A DNA stretch of 64,000 nt from JAGRGG01 sp965217265 (GCA_965217265.1 CBDCHP010000012.1:124001-188000), one strand, 5' to 3'; positions 1 to 9,771 are shown, counted from the first letter of the stretch. Notes: generated from the sequence alone by a model not told the origin. Translations and numbers: made by a program.

Positions 1-1
1 G

Positions 2-676
<675 letters not shown>

Positions 677-794
677 ATCGGGCACGCTCGGCCGGCCGCA
701 TCGAACTCAAGGCGGATGTTGCGCTTTCGTGAAAGCCTTCTAGGCTCGGCACCATAATGAACGGCCTTCTCTAGGCCGGACGGGGGGAAAAGCA

Positions 795-1232
795 ATGACG
801 AACAACGCGCTGCTCGTCGCCTACGACGACGACGACGGCAGCCGCCGCGCGCTCGACTTCGCCATCGAGCGGGCCAAGGCCCTGGGTGCGCCCGTGCACC
901 TCGTGCACGTCCTGCAGTGGTCGCCCTACAGCTTCTTGACCCAAGAGGAACTGGCCGAGCGGCACAAGCGGCGCAACGAGGAGGTGGCGCGGGCGGAGAG
1001 CAAGGTCGTGGCGCCCGCGCTCGCGCGCCTGCGCGACGCCGGCGTCGCGACCGAGGCGGCGATCCGCTACGGCAACCCGGCCGAGATCATCTGCGAGATC
1101 GCCGAGGCCAAGGGCGTCGGCCAGATCGTCGTCGGGCGCCGCGGCGGCTCCAAGCTCTCCGAGCGCCTGTTCGGCGGCGTCGCCTCGGCGCTGGTCCAAG
1201 CCGCCCCGGTGCCCGTCACCGTCGTCCCTTAA
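795..1232 (+). CDS. Universal stress protein, UspA family
   Basis: Single-domain UspA-like protein of 145 residues, the usual length. The N-terminal strand is followed by an acidic run of Asp, and the C-terminal half has the nucleotide-binding pattern VVGRRGGSKLSERLFGGVAS, close to the G-x2-G-x9-G(S/T) motif of ATP-binding Usp proteins, although the last S/T position is Gly. Cytoplasmic; these proteins modulate survival under stress, often by binding ATP or partner transporters. It lies 43 bp before two AGCS symporters. Small Usp proteins are frequently encoded next to transporters, so a regulatory link is possible but only inferred. An ATG start with an upstream GGGGGAAAAGCA stretch supports the chosen start. 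Confidence 0.9.
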   Translation: MTNNALLVAYDDDDGSRRALDFAIERAKALGAPVHLVHVLQWSPYSFLTQEELAERHKRRNEEVARAESKVVAPALARLRDAGVATEAAIRYGNPAEIICEIAEAKGVGQIVVGRRGGSKLSERLFGGVASALVQAAPVPVTVVP

Positions 1233-1274
1233 CAACTCAAAGAACAACCCCCTAAAATCACGGGAGAGAAGCGC

Positions 1275-2816
1275 TTGCGACCCATGGCATTCTTGGCGGC
1301 GTTGGGGGGCGTACTGCTTCCCTTCGCCGCCCTGGCACAGGAGGCGGCCGAGGAGGCCGCCGGCGGCATCGACGCCGCGATCAACAGCATCTTCGGCCCA
1401 GTCTCCTCGTTCGTCGCCGGCGTCATCTTCTACTCGGTGCCGATCGGCGGGGCCGACTTCCCGCTCATCGTCGGCTGGCTCGTCGCCGCCGCCTGCATCT
1501 TCACGATCTACTTCGGCTTCATCCAGTTTCGCGCCTTCGGCCACGCGATCCGCCTCGTCAAGGGCGACTATTCCGACCCGAACGACGCGGGCGAGGTCAG
1601 CCACTTCCAGGCGCTGGCGACGGCGCTCTCGGGCACGGTGGGCCTCGGCAACATCGCCGGCGTCGCGGTCGCGGTCTCCTTGGGCGGCCCCGGCGCCACC
1701 TTTTGGATGATCGTGGCCGGCCTCCTCGGCATGGCGTCCAAGTTCACCGAGTGCACGCTGGGCGTGAAGTACCGCAACGAGTACCCCGACGGCAGCGTCT
1801 CGGGCGGGCCGATGTACTACCTCTCCAAGGGCTTCGCCAAGCGGGGTCAGACGGCCTTGGGCAAATTCCTCGCCGCCTTCTTCGCCGTTTGCTGCATCGG
1901 CGGCGCCTTGGGCGGCGGCAACATGTTCCAGGCCAACCAAGCCTACCAGCAGATCGTCAACGTCACCGGCGACGAGGCCAGCTTCTTCGCCGACAAGGCG
2001 TGGCTGTTCGGCCTCATCATGGCGGTCCTGGTCGGCGTCGTCATCATCGGCGGCATCAAGTCGATCGCGAAAGTGACCGAGAAGATCGTCCCCTTCATGG
2101 GGGTCCTCTACGTCGCGGCGGCGCTGGTCATCATCTTGATGAACATCGACCACCTGGGCAGCGCGTTCGGCGCGATCTTCTCGGGCGCCTTCACGGCCGA
2201 GGGCGTGCAGGGCGGCGTCATCGGCGTCATCATCCAGGGCTTTCGGCGGGCCGCCTTCTCGAACGAGGCCGGCGTCGGCTCGGCCGCGATCGCGCACTCG
2301 GCCGTGCGGACGAAGGAGCCCGCGACCGAGGGCATTGTCGCCCTGCTCGAACCCTTCATCGACACGGTCGTCATCTGCACGATGACGGCACTCGTCATCA
2401 TCTTCTCCGACGCCTACCTGCAAACCGAGCTGGACGGCGTCGAATTGACCTCGCGGGCGTTCGCCTCCGCGTTCGGCTGGTTTCCCTTCGTGCTGGCGAT
2501 CGCGGTCGTCCTGTTCGCCTTCTCGACCCAGCTCTCCTGGTCCTACTACGGGCTGAAGTCGTGGACCTACCTCTTCGGCGAGGGCAAGAGCCGCGAGATC
2601 GTCTTCAAGGTGATCTTCTGCGTCTTCGTCGTCATCGGCTGCACGATGGATCTCACCGCCGTGCTCGACTTCTCCGACAGCATGATCTTCGCGATGGCGA
2701 TCGCCAACATCATCGGCCTCTACGTGCTGATGCCCGAGGTCAAGGCCGAGGTGAACGGCTACTTCGAGAAGATCAACAACGGCACGATCAAGGAGTACAA
2801 GAAAGGGATCGTCTGA
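1275..2816 (+). CDS. Sodium:alanine symporter, AGCS family (first copy)
   Basis: Inner-membrane amino acid carrier of the alanine/glycine:cation symporter family, 513 residues. It shows the family stretch SGTVGLGNIAGVAVAV near residue 120 and the conserved SNEAGVGSAAIAHSA segment near residue 330, with many hydrophobic helices between. An N-terminal signal-like segment ending in ALAQ precedes the first helix. The TTG at 1275 has GGGAG eight bases upstream; an ATG at 1284 is possible but too far from it. The next gene is a close paralogue, and alanine dehydrogenase is encoded upstream, which supports alanine as substrate. The exact substrate range is inferred. Confidence 0.9.
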   Translation: MRPMAFLAALGGVLLPFAALAQEAAEEAAGGIDAAINSIFGPVSSFVAGVIFYSVPIGGADFPLIVGWLVAAACIFTIYFGFIQFRAFGHAIRLVKGDYSDPNDAGEVSHFQALATALSGTVGLGNIAGVAVAVSLGGPGATFWMIVAGLLGMASKFTECTLGVKYRNEYPDGSVSGGPMYYLSKGFAKRGQTALGKFLAAFFAVCCIGGALGGGNMFQANQAYQQIVNVTGDEASFFADKAWLFGLIMAVLVGVVIIGGIKSIAKVTEKIVPFMGVLYVAAALVIILMNIDHLGSAFGAIFSGAFTAEGVQGGVIGVIIQGFRRAAFSNEAGVGSAAIAHSAVRTKEPATEGIVALLEPFIDTVVICTMTALVIIFSDAYLQTELDGVELTSRAFASAFGWFPFVLAIAVVLFAFSTQLSWSYYGLKSWTYLFGEGKSREIVFKVIFCVFVVIGCTMDLTAVLDFSDSMIFAMAIANIIGLYVLMPEVKAEVNGYFEKINNGTIKEYKKGIV

Positions 2817-2909
2817 ACGCGGGCGGGGGGGCGGTGCCCGCATCCGGCACCGCCCCCCACGAACGGGCAACGCGATCCTTCGAACCAGATCCTACGGGGA
2901 GCGGCAGCC

Positions 2910-4505
2910 ATGAAACGCATCTTCGCCATCTTGCTGTTGACGATGCTCGCTCGGGCGCCCGCCGCCCACGCCCAGGAGGCCGCCCAAGACGCCGCCCAAG
3001 ACGCTGCCGAGGGCACCGCCGAGGCCGCCGCCGCGCCGGCCGGGATCGACGCCGCGATCGACGCCGTCGTCGCGCCGGCGGCGGGGGTCGTTTCAGGCAT
3101 CGTCTTCTATTCGGTCCCGATCGCCGGCGTCGACGTGCCCTTGATCGTGATGTGGCTCGCGGCCGCCGCCGTCTTCTTCACGATCTACTTCCGCTTCATC
3201 AATGTGCGCGCCTTCGGCCACGCGCTGGAGCTGATCCGCGGCGACTACGCCGACCCGCGCGACGCGGGCGAGGTCAGCCACTTCCAGGCGCTGGCGACGG
3301 CGCTCTCGGGCACGGTGGGCCTCGGCAACATCGCCGGCGTCGCCGTCGCGATCTCCTTGGGCGGCCCCGGCGCCACCGTCTGGATGATCCTGATGGGCCT
3401 GATGGGCATGTCGACGAAGTTCGTCGAGTGCACGCTGGGCGTGAAGTACCGCGACGAGCACCCCGACGGCAGCGTCTCGGGCGGGCCGATGTACTACCTC
3501 TCCAAGGGCTTCGCTAAGCGGGGCTTGGCGGGGCCCGGGCGCTTCCTCGCCGCCTTCTACGCCGTCATGATGCTCGGCGGCGCCGTCGGCGGCGGCAACA
3601 TGTTCCAGGTCAACCAAGCCTACCAGCAGTTCGTCAACGTCACCGGCGGCGAGGCCAGCTTCTTCGCCGACAAGGCCTGGCTGTTCGGCGTCATCGTCGC
3701 CTTTCTCGTCGGCATCGTCATCATCGGCGGCATCAAGCGGATCGCGAGGGTGACCGACAAGCTCGTGCCGGGGATGGCCGTCGTCTACCTCACCGCCTGC
3801 CTCGCCGTCATCTTGTTCAACCTGCCGCACGTTCCGGGCGCGTTCGCCACCATCGTCACCGGCGCCTTCAGCCCCGAGGGCGTCGCCGGCGGCTTCGTCG
3901 GCGCGATGATCCAGGGCATCCGCCGGGCCACCTTCTCGAACGAGGCCGGCATCGGCTCGGCGGCGATCGCGCACTCGGCCGTGCGCACCAACGAGCCGAT
4001 CACCGAGGGGCTCGTCGCCCTGCACGAGCCGTTCATCGACACGGTGGTGATCTGCACCATGACGGCGCTCGTCATCGTGATCTCGGGCGTCTACGCCGAG
4101 GGCGAGGGCATCGACGGCGTGCAACTGACCTCGGCCGCGTTTGCCAGCGTCATCTGGTGGTTTCCCTACATCCTGGCGCTCGCCGTGATCCTGTTCGCCT
4201 TCTCAACCATCCTCTCCTACTCGTACTACCTCGTGAAGGCGGGCTCCTACCTCTTCGGCGACTCGCCGACGACCATGCTCGTCCTGCGCCTCGTCTTCTT
4301 GCTGTTCACCGTGCTGGGCTCGGTGTTGAGCCTGGGGCCGGTGATCGACTTCTCCGACTCGATGCTGTTTGCGATGTCGATCCCCAACATCATCGCCCTT
4401 TATTACTTCGCGCCGGAAGTGAGCCGGGATCTGGCGTCCTACTGGTCCCGGCTACGGACCGGCGAGATCAAGAAGTTCAAGGCGCGCGCCGTTCCCGCCG
4501 AGTAG
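2910..4505 (+). CDS. Sodium:alanine symporter, AGCS family (second, tandem copy)
   Basis: Second AGCS symporter, 531 residues, clearly paralogous to the preceding gene: long blocks such as EVSHFQALATALSG, the GLGNIAGVAV core and SNEAGIGSAAIAHSAVRT are shared almost without change at both protein and DNA level. The N-terminus carries a signal-like segment followed by an Ala/Gln/Glu-rich stretch before the first transmembrane helix, longer than in copy one. A GGGGAGCGGCAGCC sequence precedes the ATG. The pair probably arose by tandem duplication. Divergence in the loops and C-terminus may reflect different affinity or substrate (alanine versus glycine), which the sequence cannot settle. Confidence 0.9.
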   Translation: MKRIFAILLLTMLARAPAAHAQEAAQDAAQDAAEGTAEAAAAPAGIDAAIDAVVAPAAGVVSGIVFYSVPIAGVDVPLIVMWLAAAAVFFTIYFRFINVRAFGHALELIRGDYADPRDAGEVSHFQALATALSGTVGLGNIAGVAVAISLGGPGATVWMILMGLMGMSTKFVECTLGVKYRDEHPDGSVSGGPMYYLSKGFAKRGLAGPGRFLAAFYAVMMLGGAVGGGNMFQVNQAYQQFVNVTGGEASFFADKAWLFGVIVAFLVGIVIIGGIKRIARVTDKLVPGMAVVYLTACLAVILFNLPHVPGAFATIVTGAFSPEGVAGGFVGAMIQGIRRATFSNEAGIGSAAIAHSAVRTNEPITEGLVALHEPFIDTVVICTMTALVIVISGVYAEGEGIDGVQLTSAAFASVIWWFPYILALAVILFAFSTILSYSYYLVKAGSYLFGDSPTTMLVLRLVFLLFTVLGSVLSLGPVIDFSDSMLFAMSIPNIIALYYFAPEVSRDLASYWSRLRTGEIKKFKARAVPAE

Positions 4506-4524
4506 GCGGGGCCGCGCAGCGATC

Positions 4525-4953
4525 TCAAGCGTCCTTCTTGCGCCGCGCCGGCTTCTTCGCCGGCGCCGCCTCGGCGGCGGTGTCGAGCACGCCCTTGGTC
4601 TTGCTGGACGACTTGGACCCCTTGGCGGCTTTGGGGGCCTTGGCCGCCTTGGGCTTGGGCGCCCGCACCGGCATCGGCGGCGCGTCGGCGGCGCTGCCCG
4701 TCTCGACCGGCCCCTGGCCCGCCGGGTCGGGCGCCGGCACGACCGGCCCGGCGCCGGCGCCCTCGGGGACCGAGCCCATATCGCCCGTCGTCCCGCCCTC
4801 GGGCGCCGCCGTCCCCTCCATCGCCTGCTGCTGGTCCAGGATCTCGCGCTCGGCCTGGATCCAGTGCAGGGCGTCGCTGCCGTGCGACCGGTCGCCCCGC
4901 TCCCACAACTCGTGGGCGCGCGCCTCGATCTTCCTGCGCAAAGTCTCGTCCAA
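4525..4953 (-). CDS. DUF2934-domain protein with basic low-complexity tail
   Basis: The N-terminal ~35 residues match the DUF2934 pattern (RRKIEARAHELWERGDR, then HWIQAEREIL), a short domain of unknown function common in alphaproteobacteria. The rest is a low-complexity Pro/Ala/Gly linker and a Lys/Ala-rich tail (KAPKAAKGSK, then KKPARRKKDA), resembling DNA- or RNA-binding histone-like tails. An open frame extends upstream to ATGs at 5013 and 5091, but neither has a good ribosome site. TTG 4953 has GGGGAG seven bases upstream and places the domain at the N-terminus as in relatives, so I chose it (142 residues). It is divergent from the radical SAM gene at 5145. Function unknown. Confidence 0.7.
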   Translation of the reverse strand: MDETLRRKIEARAHELWERGDRSHGSDALHWIQAEREILDQQQAMEGTAAPEGGTTGDMGSVPEGAGAGPVVPAPDPAGQGPVETGSAADAPPMPVRAPKPKAAKAPKAAKGSKSSSKTKGVLDTAAEAAPAKKPARRKKDA

Positions 4954-5144
4954 GTCCAGTCTCCCCGCCCGCCGGGCACATTCGTGGTATCCGAGCGCAA
5001 CGTCCGAGCGCATCGGTAGGTTGCATCGAGGCCGCGCACGGCGCCCCCGTCGCGTTCTAACGCTTTGGTTGAGCACGACAAGCCCTGTCATGCGCGGCGG
5101 CGACGTTCATATTCAACGCCACCGAGACTTGCAAAGGCCAGTCC

Positions 5145-6263
5145 ATGCCCGGGCCGACGCTGCCCCTGTTCGACCCGCCGCCGGCACCGCCGTCGTCCGC
5201 ACCGCCGGCGCGCCTGCTCGCGATCGACACGATATACTTGGAGCCCGCCGCCGCCGAAACCCCGGACGGGCGGGCGATCCTCGAACAACTGCCGGACGCC
5301 CGGCGGATCGAGGTCGCCTCGCACTGGCGCATCCCCGAACTGCACGGCGACCCGGCACGCGCGCCCGAGTGGCTGGCCGTCAAGCGCAACGTCCTCGTGC
5401 TCGGCCTGCGCAAAGCCATGACGATCCGGGAGAACGGCCGCTCGGCCGACTACATCGCGCCCGGCCTCTCGACCGGCTGCGCCATGGCCTGCACCTACTG
5501 CTACGTGCCGCGCCGCAAGGGCCACGCCAACCCGATCACGCTCCTCGTCAACACCGAGGCGATGCTGCGCGCGGTCGAGCGCCACGCCGCCAAACTCGGC
5601 CCGAAGCAAACGCCGAACCAGTGCCACCCGAGCTTATGGGTCTACGATATCGGCGAGAACGGCGACGCCTCGGTCGACGCCTACCTCCACCCCGGCGTGG
5701 CGGCGACGATCGAGCGCTTCGGCCGGATCCCGAACGCGATGGCGAGCTTCGCCACCAAGCACGTCAACCGCGACCTGCTCAAACTCGACCCGCGCGGCCA
5801 CACCCGCGTCCGCTTCGGCCTGATGCCCGACGCGATGGCAAGGCGCGTCGACGTGCGCTGCGATCCGATCCCAGCCCGGATCGCGGCGATCGACGACTTC
5901 GTCCGCGCCGGCTACGAGGTCCACGTCAACCTCAGCCCCGTCATCCTCGCCGACGGCTGGCAGGCCGACTACGCCGCCCTGTTCGACCAGATCGCCGACA
6001 CCGTCCCGGCCCGATCGCGCGCGCAACTAAAGGCCGAGATCATCATGCTCACCCACGACCCCTTCATGCACGACGTCAACAGGGCCTGGCACCCCAAGGG
6101 CGAGGCCGCCATCTGGCAGCCCGACCTGCAAGTCCGCAAGCGCACCCAGGGCGGCGCCGTGGCGCTGCGCTACAAGAACGACGTCAAGGCGCGGGCGCTG
6201 GACGAGTTGAAGGGGTTGTTGCACGCGCGGCTGCCGGGGTGCGCGGTGCGGTATGCTTTTTGA
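5145..6263 (+). CDS. Radical SAM protein of the spore photoproduct lyase-like family
   Basis: 372 residues. The radical SAM cluster motif C-x3-C-x2-C is seen in STGCAMACTYCYV near residue 110, followed by family segments SLWVYDIGENGD, MASFATKHVN and VRFGLMPD. These match the SPL-like family found outside spore formers. It would bind a 4Fe-4S cluster and S-adenosylmethionine in the cytoplasm. True SplB repairs the spore photoproduct thymine dimer; alphaproteobacteria do not sporulate, so the substrate here is unknown, with DNA photoproduct repair a reasonable guess. AAAGG lies upstream of the ATG. The stop codon TGA is the first base triplet of a dispersed terminator-like repeat arm. Confidence 0.85.
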   Translation: MPGPTLPLFDPPPAPPSSAPPARLLAIDTIYLEPAAAETPDGRAILEQLPDARRIEVASHWRIPELHGDPARAPEWLAVKRNVLVLGLRKAMTIRENGRSADYIAPGLSTGCAMACTYCYVPRRKGHANPITLLVNTEAMLRAVERHAAKLGPKQTPNQCHPSLWVYDIGENGDASVDAYLHPGVAATIERFGRIPNAMASFATKHVNRDLLKLDPRGHTRVRFGLMPDAMARRVDVRCDPIPARIAAIDDFVRAGYEVHVNLSPVILADGWQADYAALFDQIADTVPARSRAQLKAEIIMLTHDPFMHDVNRAWHPKGEAAIWQPDLQVRKRTQGGAVALRYKNDVKARALDELKGLLHARLPGCAVRYAF

Positions 6264-6350
6264 ACGCTTCGCGTTGCGCTCGCCGCGCGGGCTTTTTTCT
6301 CTTTTTTTGCGAGTTTTATCATCGGAGCCGGCTTCGGCATCGGGGCCAAC
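6261..6350 (+). repeat. Terminator-like dispersed element, left half copy
   Basis: Starts at the stop codon of the radical SAM gene with TGAACGCTTCGCG, continues as a GC-rich stretch and a long T-tract, then a short spacer. The matching inverted right arm seen in full copies is missing. It should act as an intrinsic terminator for the upstream gene. Confidence 0.65.
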
Positions 6351-6414
6351 TTGAACCGACGGCACTTGCCGTTAGCTCAATTAGTGTCTGGACCAGAGAC
6401 GGGGAGGATCAGCC

Positions 6415-7092
6415 ATGCGACCGACGCTCACGGCGATCGGACTGACGACGGCATTGGCCTGGGCGGTACCGGCGGTCTCGGCGGCGTCGGGCGCGTTCAC
6501 GATCGACACCGCGAAAGGCAGCGCTTACACCGCCGTCGTCTACATCGCCGGCGGCGAGGCCGCCGCGCGCGTCGGCGAGGCCCTTGCCGCGCGCGAGAAG
6601 CCGGCGGAAGCGACCGGCCAAGTGCTCCTTCGCGCGCACGACGGCGCGACGTTCGTCGAGTTGACGAAATGGCAGTCGCCCGATCGGGCAACGGCGTACA
6701 CCGCGCCCTACTTCCCGGCGGTTCAAGCCTATTGGCGGCGCGATTTCGCGGTGGCGGACGCGTTCGCGCAAGGAGACGCCGACTTCACGATCACCGCGGA
6801 CTCGTCCGTGCAGTGGTCGGAGTTCTTGCTGCGCGACCCGGCCGACATGGCCGAGCTTTCCGAGACGGTCACGGCGATGATCGGGACGATGGCTTCGGGC
6901 GGCGAGACCACGCTTCAAGCGATCACTGAGCTTCACGCGACGAACGACACCAGCATCGGCCTCATCGGCCTCTGGGCGACGCGCGAAGGCTTCCACGTCT
7001 TCGAGACGAACGAGACCTTCGGCGACGACCCGTACTGGGGGCCTTACGCCGACAACGCGCACTGGATGATGGACGTCGTCGGCATCCGATAG
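6415..7092 (+). CDS. Secreted protein of unknown function, ABM-like fold possible
   Basis: 225 residues with a clear Sec signal peptide (hydrophobic core then VSAAS cleavage region near residue 23). The mature part has two similar halves rich in aromatic residues (TKWQSPDRATAY and later IGLIGLWATREGF), reminiscent of dimeric alpha/beta-barrel (antibiotic biosynthesis monooxygenase-like) repeats. No catalytic motif is recognised and I do not assign a function. A strong ribosome site GGGGAGGATCAGCC precedes the ATG. It is a single gene between the SPL-like gene and a stretch of palindromic repeats. Probably periplasmic. Confidence 0.7.
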   Translation: MRPTLTAIGLTTALAWAVPAVSAASGAFTIDTAKGSAYTAVVYIAGGEAAARVGEALAAREKPAEATGQVLLRAHDGATFVELTKWQSPDRATAYTAPYFPAVQAYWRRDFAVADAFAQGDADFTITADSSVQWSEFLLRDPADMAELSETVTAMIGTMASGGETTLQAITELHATNDTSIGLIGLWATREGFHVFETNETFGDDPYWGPYADNAHWMMDVVGIR

Positions 7093-7120
7093 CGAAAGTG
7101 GACATAAAGGAGCACGGCCA

Positions 7121-7238
7121 CCCCGGATCCCCGATCAAGCATGGCCCCGACTTCGATCGGGGGTCGGGGATGACAAGGAAGAGGTTTAAGCGCCCACACC
7201 CATACTTTGTCATCCCGCACTCGATGCGGGATCCAGGG
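7121..7238 (+). repeat. Palindromic intergenic repeat, two tandem copies of family 2
   Basis: Two adjacent palindromic units: one around GATCAAGCATGGCCCCGA with GATCGGGGGTCGGGGATGACA, the other TGTCATCCCGCACTCGATGC followed by GGGATCCAGGG. Related units occur at 23801, 24261 and 36311. They resemble REP-like extragenic palindromes and do not encode protein. Confidence 0.65.
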
Positions 7239-7373
7239 TGGCAGGGCGCTGGTTTTCCCATTGAACTGCTGCAATTTCCACGCCGCAAGCCATCACCGCC
7301 GCATCCCTCTTTAGACTATATTCCTAACGTGCTACACTGGTGCCCTCGCCCCCACCGCCCGAGGAGCCGGCCG

Positions 7374-8069
7374 ATGACCGACGACGCCGAACCCGCCCCC
7401 CGCCCGCGCAGCCAAGCGCAGATCGAGGCCAGCCGCGCCAACGGCGCCAAGGGGCGCGGCCCCACCACGGACGAGGGCAAGGCCGCGTCGTGCCGAAACG
7501 CGCTCAAGCACGGGCTTCGCGCCGCCGCACCCGTGCTCGCCCCCGACGAGGACGAGGACGCCTTCGACGGCCTGCTCGCCGACCTCGTCGAGGAGCACGC
7601 GCCCCAAGACACGGTCGAGGCGGCGCTGGTGCGGCAGTTGGCGCTGGCGATCTGGCGCCTGGAGCGGGTCGAGCGGCTGGAAATCGAGGCGCTCGGCGCG
7701 CGCGAGAGGCGCCCCAACAGCAACTACGCCGGCGGCTACCACCCCGGCAGCCCGTCGATCTGGGACGCGCGGCGCCTGGAGACGGTGGTGCGCTACAGGG
7801 CGCAGGTGGAGCGCAACCTGCACCGGACGCTCAAGGCCCTGCAAGAGCGGCAGAGCCTGCGGGAAGAAGTTCGCACGAACGAACCCGAGCCCCCCGCCCC
7901 GGCGGCACAAAACCCAAAGCGCCGGCACGCCCGGCCTTCGTGCAAGAAGGGCAACCCTCATCCATTTGGCCGCGGCCGAAGAGCGAGAAAAAGAAAAAAG
8001 ACCCCTCCGGCGGGTTCGCCGGCGTTCAATCCTTCGCCCGCTCGACGTAAGACCCGTCCGCCGTCATGA
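7374..8069 (+). CDS. Conserved hypothetical protein (SRANGAKGRGPTT family)
   Basis: 231 residues. The N-terminus SRANGAKGRGPTTDEGKA followed by RNALKHGLRAA is a signature seen in a widespread but uncharacterised protein family in alphaproteobacteria and planctomycetes. The middle is an acidic then helical region (ALVRQLALAIWRLERVERLE) likely to form a coiled coil, and the C-terminus is a basic Lys/Arg/Pro tail. The ATG at 7374 is chosen because the family signature starts shortly after it. The gene end overlaps the convergent EF-P gene by 44 bp, and the tail runs through a degenerate repeat arm, so the last ~30 residues may be an extension caused by that repeat. Function unknown. Confidence 0.6.
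   Translation: MTDDAEPAPRPRSQAQIEASRANGAKGRGPTTDEGKAASCRNALKHGLRAAAPVLAPDEDEDAFDGLLADLVEEHAPQDTVEAALVRQLALAIWRLERVERLEIEALGARERRPNSNYAGGYHPGSPSIWDARRLETVVRYRAQVERNLHRTLKALQERQSLREEVRTNEPEPPAPAAQNPKRRHARPSCKKGNPHPFGRGRRARKRKKTPPAGSPAFNPSPARRKTRPPS
7981..8028 (-). repeat. Terminator-like dispersed element, degenerate half copy
   Basis: Read on the minus strand it begins at the EF-P stop (TGAACGCCGGCGAACC), then GGGGTC and a T-rich tract TTTTTTCTTTTTCTC. This is one arm of the dispersed element with diverged stem sequence, placed to terminate efp. Confidence 0.5.
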
Positions 8070-8595
8070 CGACGACCCTGGTGCCGACCTCGATGTGCGG
8101 CGGGACGGCGGTGCGCACGCCGTTGGAGAGCACGGCCGGCTTGTAGGACGAGGACGCCGTCTGGCCCTTCATCGTCGGCTCGGTCTCGACGATCTCGAAG
8201 GTCATCCGCTGCGGCAGTTCGAGCGCGATCGGGTTGCCCTCGTGCGTGCTCAAGGCGCAGGTCGTGCCCTCTTGCAGGTAGGGCGCCGATTCCCCGACCA
8301 CGTCGGCCGGCACCGTCACCTGATCGAAGGTCTCGGGGTTCATGAAGTGGAAGCCCTCCCCGTCGCCGTAGAGGAAGGTGTGCTCGCGCGTGTCGACGAA
8401 GGCGCGCTCGACCTGCTCGGTGGTGCGGTAGCGCTCGGAGACCTTCACCCCGTCGGCTATGCGCCGCATGTCGACCTGGGTCACGGGCGTGCCCTTGCCG
8501 GGGTGGATGTTCTGCGCCGTCAGGATGACGTAGAGCTTGCCGCCGACGTCGACGACGTTGCCCTTGCGCAGCTGGCTCGCGATCACCTTCGCCAT
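8026..8595 (-). CDS. efp: Translation elongation factor P
   Basis: EF-P, 189 residues, the normal length. It binds the ribosome between P and E sites and relieves stalling at polyproline. The three-domain layout is complete, and the modified loop has Lys34 in HPGKGTPV, the residue that EpmA lysylates. The C-terminal domain has the SSSYKPAVLSNG stretch typical of the family. The start ATG at 8595 is preceded by AGAAGGATCGACG. The gene for EpmA is divergent and starts about 100 bp away, so modifier and substrate are neighbours. The stop codon sits in a terminator-like repeat arm. Confidence 0.95.
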   Translation of the reverse strand: MAKVIASQLRKGNVVDVGGKLYVILTAQNIHPGKGTPVTQVDMRRIADGVKVSERYRTTEQVERAFVDTREHTFLYGDGEGFHFMNPETFDQVTVPADVVGESAPYLQEGTTCALSTHEGNPIALELPQRMTFEIVETEPTMKGQTASSSYKPAVLSNGVRTAVPPHIEVGTRVVVMTADGSYVERAKD

Positions 8596-8697
8596 CGTCG
8601 ATCCTTCTTTTGCGTGGGCGTGCCGCGGCATGTAGCGTCTGGGAGCGGCGAGGTCCAGCCCGGCGCCGCCACGAACCCTCGAAGGCTTGAGAACCCC

Positions 8698-9750
8698 TTG
8701 CCCGAACCCACGCCCTTGCCGTCGCCCTGGTGGCGGGCCGACAAGCACGCCGACCGCCGCCCCTTCCTCCTCGGCCGCAACCGCGTCCAGGGTGCCCTGC
8801 GCCGTCACTTCGAGGAGCGCGGCTTCGTCGAGGCCGACCCCGCGATCCTTCAGGTCTCGCCCGGCAACGAGACCCACCTGCACGCGTTCAGGACCGAGCG
8901 GGTCGGCCCCGACCCGGACGAGCGGCAGCGGCTCTACCTGCACACCTCGCCCGAGTTCGCGCTGAAGAAGCTCCTCGCCGCCGGCGAGCGGCGCCCCTTC
9001 GCCTTCGCGCACGTCTTTCGCAACCGCGAGCGCGGGCCCTTGCACGCTTGCGAGTTCACCATGCTCGAATGGTACCAGGCCGAAGCACCCTACACCGCCT
9101 TGATGGCCGACTGCGCCGAGATCGTGGCGCTCGCCGCCGAGACGACGGGGACGCGGCGCTTTGCCCTGAACGGCAGGACCTGCGACCCGGAAGCCCCCTT
9201 CGAGCGCCTCGCCGTCGCCGAGGCGTTCGCGCGCGAGGCCGGCGTCGACCTCTTGCGCACGATCGACGCCGACGGCGGCACCGACCGCGACGGGCTCGAA
9301 GCCCAGGTCCGCGCCGCCGGCGTCCGCACCGCCCCGGACGACACCTGGGGCGATTTGTTCAGCCGCGTCCTGGTCGAGCGGGTCGAGCCCAAGCTGGGGG
9401 TCGATCGCCTGACAATCCTCGACGCCTACCCGATCCCCGAGGCGGCGCTGGCGCGGCCGGGCGCCGACCCGCGCACGGCCGAGCGCTTCGAGGCCTACGC
9501 CTGCGGCCTCGAACTCGCCAACGGCTTCGGCGAACTGACCGACCCGGACGAGCAGCGCCGCCGCTTCGAGGCCGACATGGACTTAAAGGAGCGGCTCTAC
9601 GGCGAGCGCTACCCGATCGACGAGGATTTTCTCAAAGCCTTATCCCACATGCCCGAGAGCAGCGGCGTCGCGCTGGGCTTCGATCGCCTCGTCCTCCTCG
9701 CCACCGGCGCCACCCGAATCGACCAAGTCGTCTGGACGCCGATCGCCTGA
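8698..9750 (+). CDS. epmA: EF-P beta-lysylation ligase (lysyl-tRNA synthetase-like)
   Basis: EpmA/PoxA/GenX: a class II lysyl-tRNA synthetase paralogue lacking the anticodon-binding domain, which attaches lysine to Lys34 of EF-P using ATP. About 350 residues. Motif 2 (FRNRERGPLHACEFTMLEWY) and motif 3 (GVALGFDRLVLL) are intact, and the strand with ELANGFGELTDP is typical. No ATG is available near the expected N-terminus; TTG 8698 with GAAGG upstream is the best start and gives a family-like length. Divergent from efp. The aminomutase EpmB, which supplies beta-lysine, is not encoded in this window. Confidence 0.92.
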   Translation: MPEPTPLPSPWWRADKHADRRPFLLGRNRVQGALRRHFEERGFVEADPAILQVSPGNETHLHAFRTERVGPDPDERQRLYLHTSPEFALKKLLAAGERRPFAFAHVFRNRERGPLHACEFTMLEWYQAEAPYTALMADCAEIVALAAETTGTRRFALNGRTCDPEAPFERLAVAEAFAREAGVDLLRTIDADGGTDRDGLEAQVRAAGVRTAPDDTWGDLFSRVLVERVEPKLGVDRLTILDAYPIPEAALARPGADPRTAERFEAYACGLELANGFGELTDPDEQRRRFEADMDLKERLYGERYPIDEDFLKALSHMPESSGVALGFDRLVLLATGATRIDQVVWTPIA

Positions 9751-9771
9751 ACCCTCGCTTCGGAAAACGCC

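Noticed and set aside
771..2870. 699-codon open frame on the minus strand across the universal stress protein and first symporter
   Set aside because: It is the antisense of high-GC coding DNA; its product is a repetitive Asp/Arg/His-rich sequence with no domain, while the plus frames encode clear families.
4157..6445. 762-codon plus-strand frame covering the second symporter end, DUF2934 and SPL genes
   Set aside because: Arg/Pro-rich product typical of a shadow frame; all the real genes under it lie in other frames.
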